The notes under the pieces: model-generated | Seen by the model: the letters and a program-made list of their open reading frames with translations, nothing else | Told to the model about the DNA's origin: nothing | Database searches by the model: none | In this document: one piece after another, positions 57,328 to 64,000 of the stretch | How positions within the stretch are numbered: position 1 is the first letter of the stretch | How the letters are laid out: every line of letters begins with the position of its first letter | NCBI GenBank assembly: GCA_019745195.1 | Contig: JAIETL010000081.1 | Coordinates: forward strand, 17,995-81,994 | Length of the DNA stretch: 64,000 nucleotides | Source of the DNA: Beijerinckiaceae bacterium | Lineage (GTDB): Bacteria; Pseudomonadota; Alphaproteobacteria; Rhizobiales; Beijerinckiaceae | Direction: 5' to 3' | Program-made: the position numbers and the translations under genes

Positions 57328-58176
57328 ATGGCCATCACCGAACCGACATCGCCGGAAGACCTGCCCTTCGGCGCGTTTGCGCCAAAGGGCTATCTCGCCC
57401 GCATCATCGCCTGGACGCGGGCTGCGCCCGACTCGTTCATCGGACGCAAGTTCGCCTATGCGCTGCGCCGGCTCGGGCTGCGCTCGCTCGACGGCCGGCC
57501 TGCCGACGTCGAATCGCTGGGCGCGCGGATGCGGCTCTATCCGGACGGCAATGTCTGCGAAAAGCGCGTGCTGTTCACGCCGCAGTTCTTTGACCTGATC
57601 GAGCGCGATCTTCTGGCCGAGCGCGTCCGCGAAGGGTTCCGCTTCATCGATATCGGCGCGAACATCGGGGCCTATTCGCTGTTCGTCGCCGCGAAAGCTG
57701 GCCCAGGTGCGCGCATTCTGGCGGTCGAACCCCAGCCCGAGGTGTTCGCGCGGCTCGCTTTCAACATCGCGCAGAACCCGTTCGGCACGGTCAAGGCGAT
57801 CGCGTGCGCGCTCGCCGACAAGCCGGGCGAACTCACGCTGTTCCTCGACGCCGCCAATCGCGGCGAATCGAGCGTGCGTATCCTTCGCTCCAGCTCGGGC
57901 AGCACCGTCAGGGTGCCGGCGACGACCCTGCTTTCTCTGGTTGAAAGCGAGGGCTATGAGCGGCTCGACGCGATCAAGCTCGATGTCGAAGGGGCCGAGG
58001 ACCTGATCCTGGAGCCGTTCCTGCGCGATGCCCCGGCGGCGCTCTGGCCGGGCTTCGTCATCATCGAGGATTCGCGCGAGCGCTGGCAGATCGATCTGAT
58101 CGCGCTGCTCGGGCAGAAGGGCTACAGTCTGATCGCGCAGACGCGCCTGAATCTGGTGTTCGAGCGGAAAGCCTGA
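57328..58176 (+). CDS. FkbM-family methyltransferase
   Basis: The 282-aa protein has the SAM-binding motif FIDIGANIGAYSLFVAAKAG near residue 110, the acidic loop AVEPQPEVF, and IKLDVEGAEDLIL near 220, all typical of FkbM methyltransferases. These methylate hydroxyl groups of sugars, polyketides or other small molecules. No biosynthetic partners are nearby, so its target is unknown. It lies between the two halves of CinA. Confidence 0.87.
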   Translation: MAITEPTSPEDLPFGAFAPKGYLARIIAWTRAAPDSFIGRKFAYALRRLGLRSLDGRPADVESLGARMRLYPDGNVCEKRVLFTPQFFDLIERDLLAERVREGFRFIDIGANIGAYSLFVAAKAGPGARILAVEPQPEVFARLAFNIAQNPFGTVKAIACALADKPGELTLFLDAANRGESSVRILRSSSGSTVRVPATTLLSLVESEGYERLDAIKLDVEGAEDLILEPFLRDAPAALWPGFVIIEDSRERWQIDLIALLGQKGYSLIAQTRLNLVFERKA

Positions 58177-58290
58177 CGCGGTTTTCACGGCCCCCGGCCG
58201 CTTTGCTTGAGCCGCGTGCCGCGAAGCCCTAGCTGTAGTCGCACCGACCGGTTGCACACCGGCTTTTCGCGACGACCAGGGATGCCGGCC

Positions 58291-59055
58291 ATGACCGCAA
58301 GCGATGCAATGCTTTCCGCCGAGCCGGTGACCGCCGCTATCCTCGTGATCGGCGACGAGATTTTGTCGGGCCGGACCAAGGACAAGAATATTGGCTACAT
58401 CGCCGAATACCTCACCAATATCGGCATAGACCTGCGCGAGGTCCGCGTCGTTCCCGATATCGAGGACGAGATCGTGGCGGCGCTGAACGCGCTGCGGGCC
58501 AAGGTCAGCTATGTTTTCACCACTGGCGGCATCGGCCCGACCCATGACGACATCACGGCCGACGCGGTGGCCAAGGCCTTCGGCGTCACGATCGACCATG
58601 ACCCCCGCGCCATTGCCATGCTGGCCGAGCGCTTTCCGCCCGACCAGCTCAACGAGGCGCGGCTGCGCATGGCGCGCATTCCTGCCGGGGCCGACCTGAT
58701 CGCCAATTCGGTCTCCAAGGCCCCGGGTTTCATCATCGGCAACGTCCATGTCATGGCCGGCGTGCCCTCGATCATGCAGGCGATGCTCGACGTCGTCGCG
58801 CCGACGCTGAAAACGGGTGTCAGGATGCTGTCGGAGACGATGCGCGCCGGGCTGAAGGAGGGCGATATCGGCACGCCGCTGGCGGCTATCGCAAAGGCGC
58901 ATCCCGAAACCTCGATCGGCTCCTACCCGTTCTTTTCCGACACCGGGCCCGACACCAATATCGTCGTGCGCTCGCGCGATCCGGAGAGACTGGCCGAGGC
59001 GTCGGCGGCGGTGGCCGCGATGATCGCGACGGAGCGCGCGCGGCTCGCAGGGTAG
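58291..59055 (+). CDS. CinA N-terminal (molybdopterin-binding-like) domain protein
   Basis: The 254-aa protein has the MoaB/MogA-like fold core of CinA: AAILVIGDEILSGRTKDKNIGYIAEYL near the start and TTGGIGPTHDDITADAVAKAFG near residue 75. In CinA this domain is an ADP-ribose pyrophosphatase. The start at 58291 is favoured by AGGGATG upstream; an ATG at 58282 is the alternative. The C-terminal partner lies about 1 kb upstream. Confidence 0.88.
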   Translation: MTASDAMLSAEPVTAAILVIGDEILSGRTKDKNIGYIAEYLTNIGIDLREVRVVPDIEDEIVAALNALRAKVSYVFTTGGIGPTHDDITADAVAKAFGVTIDHDPRAIAMLAERFPPDQLNEARLRMARIPAGADLIANSVSKAPGFIIGNVHVMAGVPSIMQAMLDVVAPTLKTGVRMLSETMRAGLKEGDIGTPLAAIAKAHPETSIGSYPFFSDTGPDTNIVVRSRDPERLAEASAAVAAMIATERARLAG

Positions 59056-59412
59056 ACGCCCGCGATTGCCGAACGAAACGCTGTCAGCAACCTATCCGAG
59101 CATTGACCCGGCTCCGCGCTTTCGCGGACTCGCGTCGCGGCGGTTAGCGGTTCGGCACGCGGCCGTCGCCATAACCACTTGAAATGACGTTAGGTAACTG
59201 GTTTCGGTCGATCGACGCCGGCCGGAAAATGAGCTGGCTAATTGATATATTTTAAGTCGTTAATTTATCGGAAATAATTTCTGGCGCATGATTGCTCATG
59301 GATTAACCATGGCTATGCGCGCATAGCGTGCAGCGATCCGCGCGCCGCTGCGACGGGACGACCCGTCGCGACGAGGCCGGTCATGCTCCGGGGGCGGAGC
59401 GAGGGGGCGCCG
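59056..59412. other. AT-rich leader of the PAS chemoreceptor gene
   Basis: These 357 bases contain no gene I can support. Bases 59220-59310 are much richer in A and T than anything nearby, with TTAATT-type runs, so they probably hold the promoter and regulator sites of the following chemoreceptor. I could not match a specific sigma-factor consensus. Confidence 0.4.
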
Positions 59413-61158
59413 ATGTCTGGCCTGTTCAACCTGTTCAATCGCGGCAACTCGGCCGGCCAACTCGCGGCGCTGCAGCGTTCGCAGGCCGTGATCGAGTTCG
59501 ACATGTCGGGCACAATTCTCGACGCGAACGAGAATTTTCTCACGGCGGTGGGCTATGCGCTCGATGAGATCAAGGGCCGGCACCACAGCATGTTCGTCCC
59601 GCCCGATCAGCGCGAAAGCCAGGCCTACAAACAGTTCTGGACCGGTCTCGGCCGGGGCGAGTTCTCGTCGGGCCAGTATCTGCGCGTCGGCAAGGGCGGG
59701 CGCGAAATCTGGATCCAGGCGAGCTACAACCCGATCCTCGGCGCTGGCGGCAAGCCCGTCGGCGTCGTCAAGTTCGCGACCGACATCACGCAGCAAAAGA
59801 ACCGGCTTGCCGATCTCGAGGGGCAGCAGCGGGCGATCAACAAGGCGCAGGCCGTGATCGAGTTCGATCTCGCCGGCCAGGTTCTCCACGCCAACGAGAA
59901 TTTCCTGGCGGTGCTGGGCTATGGCCTGCCGGAGATCGTCGGCCGGCATCACAGCATGTTCGTCGATCCCTTGGAGCGCGAGAGCGAAGCATACAGGCGT
60001 TTTTGGCAGCGGCTCGGGCAGGGCGAGTTCGACGCCGGGCAATATCGCCGCATCGGCAAGGGCGGCAACGAGGTCTGGATCCAGGCGAGCTACAACCCGA
60101 TCATGGACGCCAAGGGCACGCCCTACAAGGTCGTCAAATTCGCCACCGACATCACCGCGAGCTTCAAGGGCAAGCAGCTAGAAGCCGCTGTCCGCGAGAC
60201 AGGAGAGGTCATTGCGCAGGCGAAGAACAAGGACCTGACCGGGCGCATTCCTCTCGACGGCAAGAGCGGAGAGATCGCACAGCTTTGCGTCGGCGTGAAC
60301 GACCTGATCGACACGATGGCGACGATCGTCGGTTCCGTGAGGGATATCTCGGGCCGGATCGACGAAGCCTCCGTGAAAATCTCCTCAGACAGCGCGCAAC
60401 TGGCCGAACGCACCGAGTCCAATGCGGCGAGCCTGCAGGAAACCGCAGCCACGACGGAAGAGCTCGCGGCCTCGGTCAAGCACAGCGCCGGCAATTCGAA
60501 GGCTGCCGTCGAACTCGGCCGTGAAGCGAGCAAGGTCGCCACGCGCGGCGGCGAGATCGTCACCGAGGCGGTCGGCGCGATGGAGCGGATCGAGAAGGCC
60601 TCGTCCAGCATCTCCGAGATCATCGCGATGATCGACGAGATCGCGTTCCAGACCAATTTGCTGGCGCTCAATGCGGCGGTTGAGGCCGCCCGCGCCGGCG
60701 ACGCCGGACGCGGCTTCGCCGTGGTCGCCTCCGAAGTGCGGGCCCTGGCGGCGCGCTGCAGCGAATCCGCCAATGGCGTCAAGGCGCTGATCGCCAACTC
60801 GACCCAGCAGATCCAGGCCGGCGTGCAACTGGTCAAGCAGGCCGGAACGACCTTGCAGGAGATCGTGTCGGCCGCCTCCAGGGTGGCGTCGACCGTCGAT
60901 GAGATTTCACAGGCGACGGCGGAGCAGGCCAACGGCATCGACGAGATGGCGCGCACCGTCGCCCATATGGACGAGATGACCCAGCAGAACTCGCTGCTCG
61001 CCGACCAGAGCGCCAAGGTGGCCAACGCGTTGCGGGCCGATACCGCCGAACTCAGCGAGATGGTGGCATCCTTCACGCTCACGGGAGGGACCGAGCGTCC
61101 GGCGCGCGCGGCGACGCCGGTGCGCGACGCTGGTGCGCGGGTGCGGCGCGTCGCCTGA
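59413..61158 (+). CDS. Soluble chemoreceptor with two tandem PAS domains
   Basis: The 581-aa protein has no membrane span. PAS 1 begins near residue 25 (AVIEFDMSGTILDANENFL) and PAS 2 near 147 (AVIEFDLAGQVLHANENFL), 122 residues apart and nearly the same in sequence. A chemoreceptor domain follows, with tip IDEIAFQTNLLALNAAVEAARAGDAGRGFAVVASEV near residue 410. It resembles BdlA-type cytoplasmic receptors that sense redox or energy through heme or FAD. The ATG at 59413 follows a GAGGGGG site; an upstream in-frame ATG at 59383 lacks support. Confidence 0.93.
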   Translation: MSGLFNLFNRGNSAGQLAALQRSQAVIEFDMSGTILDANENFLTAVGYALDEIKGRHHSMFVPPDQRESQAYKQFWTGLGRGEFSSGQYLRVGKGGREIWIQASYNPILGAGGKPVGVVKFATDITQQKNRLADLEGQQRAINKAQAVIEFDLAGQVLHANENFLAVLGYGLPEIVGRHHSMFVDPLERESEAYRRFWQRLGQGEFDAGQYRRIGKGGNEVWIQASYNPIMDAKGTPYKVVKFATDITASFKGKQLEAAVRETGEVIAQAKNKDLTGRIPLDGKSGEIAQLCVGVNDLIDTMATIVGSVRDISGRIDEASVKISSDSAQLAERTESNAASLQETAATTEELAASVKHSAGNSKAAVELGREASKVATRGGEIVTEAVGAMERIEKASSSISEIIAMIDEIAFQTNLLALNAAVEAARAGDAGRGFAVVASEVRALAARCSESANGVKALIANSTQQIQAGVQLVKQAGTTLQEIVSAASRVASTVDEISQATAEQANGIDEMARTVAHMDEMTQQNSLLADQSAKVANALRADTAELSEMVASFTLTGGTERPARAATPVRDAGARVRRVA

Positions 61159-61305
61159 AGGCTCCGTCCCGCGCCGCCTGACGGCGAGGCCTCGTTGTCC
61201 CAGTTCTGGGGATGGCGGGGCCTGAGCTCTTGCCATGTCGGAGCCGATACGCTTTGCGGTGATGCGGGCGCTCTTGCGCGCCGCCACAAGCCCGGAGCCG
61301 CCGCC

Positions 61306-61815
61306 ATGGCCGAACCCTCATCCAACAAGGCCTTCCCGGTGTCCTGGGACCAGTTCCACCGCGATGCGCGCGCGCTCGCCTGGCGGCTCTCTGACAAGGG
61401 GCCTTTCGAGGCGATCGTCTGCATCACGCGCGGTGGGCTGGTTCCGGCGGCGATCATCTGCCGTGAGCTGGGGCTGCGCCTGATCGAGACCGTCTGCGTC
61501 GCGAGCTATCACGACTACAAGAACCAGACCGAACTCAAGGTGCTGAAGGACGTCGCGCCCTCGATCAAGGCGATCGGCGACGGTCAGGGCAAGGGCGTGC
61601 TGGTCGTCGACGACCTGACCGACACCGGCAAGACCGCCCGCGTGGTGCGCGAGATGCTGCCCAACGCGCATTTCGCCACTGTCTACGCAAAACCCGCCGG
61701 CGTGCCGACCGTCGACACCTTCGTCACCGAGGTCAGCCAGGACACCTGGATCTACTTCCCCTGGGACATGGGGCTGTCCTATGTCGAGCCGATCGCGCGA
61801 GACCACAAGGGCTGA
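61306..61815 (+). CDS. gpt: Xanthine-guanine phosphoribosyltransferase
   Basis: The 169-aa purine salvage enzyme has the PRPP-binding loop VLVVDDLTDTGKTA near residue 98 and CITRGGLVPAAIICRELG near 40. It transfers ribose 5-phosphate from PRPP to xanthine or guanine. The C-terminal WIYFPWDMG is typical of Gpt. It precedes the PEP-carboxylase-like gene by 59 bases. Confidence 0.93.
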   Translation: MAEPSSNKAFPVSWDQFHRDARALAWRLSDKGPFEAIVCITRGGLVPAAIICRELGLRLIETVCVASYHDYKNQTELKVLKDVAPSIKAIGDGQGKGVLVVDDLTDTGKTARVVREMLPNAHFATVYAKPAGVPTVDTFVTEVSQDTWIYFPWDMGLSYVEPIARDHKG

Positions 61816-61874
61816 GGCGGGACGCCCGGAGGTCCGAAACTTGCCTTCCAGATCGAGATGGAGGCGACGCGACG

Positions 61875-64000
61875 ATGGACATCACCGAAGGATCGATCGC
61901 GCCCGGGGCGCTCGCCGCTCAATTGCAGGCCGCGATCGTCGAGGCGCGGCGGGACGCGCAGGAGGACCCGTTCGGCAACCCCGTGCTGAGCGTGGCGCTC
62001 TGGCTGACGCGGCGGATGGACCGGGCCGAGATCTCCACCGACAGCGCTCTCGGGCTGGTGCGCCATCTCGGCCGGCAGGCTCTGGCCGCGCGTGCCGGCC
62101 GCACGGCAGCCTATGTCGGGCTGACCTCCGACCCGGACGCCGCGCTGGGCGCCATCGCCCATCGCCTCGCCAATGCCGCCTTCTCGCGCGAAAAATCCTT
62201 CGCGCATTTCGCCGCCTCGGTTCAGCGCGTGCGGTTCGCGGCCGTCTTCACCGCCCATCCGACCTTTGGCATGAGCCGAAGCTTGAGCCTCGCGTTGGCG
62301 GCGCTGGCCTCGGGCGATGCGGGGGCGACGGCTGCGCTCGATGACGAGGGGCTGTCGTTCCGGCCCGACGGCGCGATCACGCTGCAGGACGAGTTCGAGC
62401 AGGCGCGCTATTCCGTCCGCAACGCCCGCGATGCGCTCGACCGGCTCAACGCCGCGCTGCTGAGCGAGGCGCGCGAGCACTGGCCGGCCCGCTGGCGCGA
62501 ATTGTCGCCGCGCCCGCTGATCCTCGCCTCCTGGGTCGGCTGCGACACCGACGGGCGCACCGATATCGGCTGGTGGGACACGCTGCGCTACCGGCTGGAA
62601 TCGAAGCGCGGCCAGTTCACCCGCATCCTCGAGAAGCTGCCGGCGGTCGCGGCGGTCGAGGCCGTGCGCGGCATGGTTTCCGAGGCGCTTGGCGCCGTCG
62701 AGCGCCAGCTCGCGCTCGCCCCGCCGATCTCGAGCCAGCCGACGCTGGCCGCGCTGCAGGCGTTTTCATTGGCGCTGATCGGCGAACGCGAGGCGGCGCT
62801 GCCGGACGCGACCATGCTGCTGGCGGCGCTGGATGCGGCGATCGCCGCCGCGCCCGACGATGAAGCCGCTTTGGCGCTGTGCCTGATCCGGGCCGGCTGC
62901 GTGGCGCATGGCGTTTCGATCGCGCTGCCGCATTTCAGGCTCAACGCGTCGCAGCTCCACAACGCCATGCGCGGCGTCATCCCGATGGAGGAGGAGCCGA
63001 GCCTGCCGGCGCAAAGGCGCGCGTTCCTGAGCGCGGCCAACGCCGAGCTCGCGAAGGTCGAGGCGACGCCGGTCGATTTCGGCGCGCTGGCGGCCGAGCG
63101 CGCCTCGGCGACGCGGATGATGATGACGATCGCCCAGATCGTGAAACATCTCGATGGCTCGCGGCCGGTGCGGTTCCTGATCGCCGAAACGGAGACTGGA
63201 TATACGCTGCTCAGCGCGCTCTGGCTGGCGAAGCGTTTCGGCATCGGCGACAAGATCGAGATATCGCCGCTGTTCGAGACAGCCGAGGCGCTGGAGCAGG
63301 GACCGCGCATCATCGACGAGGCGCTGCGCAGCCCGCATTTCCGCGATTATCTGCGTCGCATCGGGCGCTTTTGCGTGCAGTTCGGCTATTCCGACTCCGG
63401 CCGCTATATCGGACAGGTCGCCGCCTCCTTCTGGGTCGAGCGGCTGCGCCTACGCATCGCCGACCTGCTGGCGCGCTACGGGCTCGCCGACATCGAACTC
63501 GTGATCTTCGACACCCATGGCGAATCGGCCGGGCGCGGGGCGCATCCCGAGAGCCTGAAAGACCGGCTCGCCTATCTCGACCCGGCGTTTCCGCGCCGCT
63601 CCTTCCAGCAGGCTGGCATCGCCACGGTGCGGGAAACCTCGTTTCAGGGCAGCGATGGCTACCTCCTGTTCGGCTCGGGCGCCTTGGCCGCCGGAAGCGT
63701 CGGGCGCATCGCGGAAGCGGTCTTCGCCGACGATGGGCCGGCCTATGACCCGATCTACGACGAGCCCGATTTCGCCTCGGAGTTCTTCCAGACGGTGCGC
63801 GAGGAGATGACGGCGCTGGTCGATGATCCGGGCTATGCCGCGCTGATCGGCACGTTCGGCCCCTCGCTGCTCGACAAGACCGGCTCGCGCCCGGCCGCGC
63901 GCCAGAGCGACGCCGGCGGGCCCACCACGATCCGCCACCCGCGCGAACTGCGCGCCATCCCCAACAACGCCATCCTCCAGCAGCTCGGCTGGCTCGCCAA
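61875..64000 (+). CDS. Divergent PEP carboxylase-like protein (partial)
   Basis: The frame from ATG at 61875 runs open for 708 codons to the window end. It resembles phosphoenolpyruvate carboxylase: TAHPTF holds the catalytic His, GCDTDGRTDIG stands where GGDRDGNP is expected, and FGYSDSGRYIG matches the YSDSxKDaG region. However the loop FHGRGGxxGRGGGP is changed to FDTHGESAGRGAHP, so carboxylase activity is uncertain. Such divergent paralogs occur in alphaproteobacteria. The C-terminal part lies outside the window. Confidence 0.8.
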   Translation, partial: MDITEGSIAPGALAAQLQAAIVEARRDAQEDPFGNPVLSVALWLTRRMDRAEISTDSALGLVRHLGRQALAARAGRTAAYVGLTSDPDAALGAIAHRLANAAFSREKSFAHFAASVQRVRFAAVFTAHPTFGMSRSLSLALAALASGDAGATAALDDEGLSFRPDGAITLQDEFEQARYSVRNARDALDRLNAALLSEAREHWPARWRELSPRPLILASWVGCDTDGRTDIGWWDTLRYRLESKRGQFTRILEKLPAVAAVEAVRGMVSEALGAVERQLALAPPISSQPTLAALQAFSLALIGEREAALPDATMLLAALDAAIAAAPDDEAALALCLIRAGCVAHGVSIALPHFRLNASQLHNAMRGVIPMEEEPSLPAQRRAFLSAANAELAKVEATPVDFGALAAERASATRMMMTIAQIVKHLDGSRPVRFLIAETETGYTLLSALWLAKRFGIGDKIEISPLFETAEALEQGPRIIDEALRSPHFRDYLRRIGRFCVQFGYSDSGRYIGQVAASFWVERLRLRIADLLARYGLADIELVIFDTHGESAGRGAHPESLKDRLAYLDPAFPRRSFQQAGIATVRETSFQGSDGYLLFGSGALAAGSVGRIAEAVFADDGPAYDPIYDEPDFASEFFQTVREEMTALVDDPGYAALIGTFGPSLLDKTGSRPAARQSDAGGPTTIRHPRELRAIPNNAILQQLGWLA

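Noticed and set aside
57316..58902. Open frame of 528 codons on the minus strand
   Set aside because: Shadow of the FkbM and CinA N-terminal genes, both of which have clear motifs and starts.

Overview
The window is high-GC, densely coded chromosomal DNA of an alphaproteobacterium of the order Hyphomicrobiales (Rhizobiales). A Bosea-like genus is my best inference. The signs are a DUF1236 glycine-zipper protein, BcsS, Usg, a small membrane protein inside a liv operon, a bacterial (6-4) photolyase with PhrB-type cysteine spacing, and several palindromic intergenic repeat families typical of rhizobial genomes. I saw no rRNA, tRNA, CRISPR array, insertion sequence or prophage.

Layout. 1-14.6 kb: housekeeping and oxidative genes: a PsiF-repeat protein, two small membrane proteins, rpsD, murI, a MarR-GNAT fusion with its own palindromic operator, a DUF1236 protein, a flavin amine oxidase, a TrmJ-like RNA methylase, an M19 dipeptidase, a DadA-like oxidase, a bile-acid-symporter-fold transporter, a glutathione transferase, rpe, purB and an RBBP9-like hydrolase. 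14.7-20.3 kb: a branched-chain amino acid ABC system (livHMGF, a small membrane protein, livK). 20.6-23.8 kb: a hydroxyproline-type epimerase, a D-amino-acid oxidase and a divergent GntR regulator. 23.9-25.8 kb: pseudouridine catabolism (psuG, psuK). 25.8-30.1 kb: an unusual five-gene operon in which pcaB, pcaD and pcaC surround a two-subunit aconitase X enzyme.

30.2-43.4 kb: a molybdenum hydroxylase ('cox') locus: coxG, a globin-type chemoreceptor on the opposite strand, coxS-coxL-coxM, a LysE exporter, a MoxR ATPase, an NTF2-like protein, a CoxE VWA protein, a split XdhC with a second LysE gene between its halves, and a MoeA-like/MocA-like fusion. CoxL carries the form II motif AYRGAGR, not the AYxCSFR of true CO dehydrogenase, so the substrate is probably not CO. 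43.4-46.6 kb: a Phd-VapC type toxin-antitoxin pair, then a DUF2256, SDR and photolyase group. 46.6-50.7 kb: BcsS, Usg, ExoD and a GGDEF-EAL protein, suggesting surface polysaccharide and cyclic-di-GMP control.

50.8-55.0 kb (minus strand): a four-gene operon of circularly permuted ATP-grasp, alpha-E, transglutaminase-like protein and Anbu proteasome-type peptidase. This is the predicted peptide ligation and processing system whose biology is still open. Here the transglutaminase has Ala where the catalytic Cys should be, which makes it the most interesting locus in the window. 55.1-64 kb: map-radC, the two halves of CinA on either side of a FkbM methyltransferase, a soluble twin-PAS chemoreceptor, a xanthine phosphoribosyltransferase and a divergent PEP-carboxylase-like gene cut by the window end.

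At least eight long palindromic repeats of seven or so families sit between genes, plus three copies of a roughly 45-bp palindrome just upstream of genes. All product names come from reading translated motifs; nothing was searched against a database.
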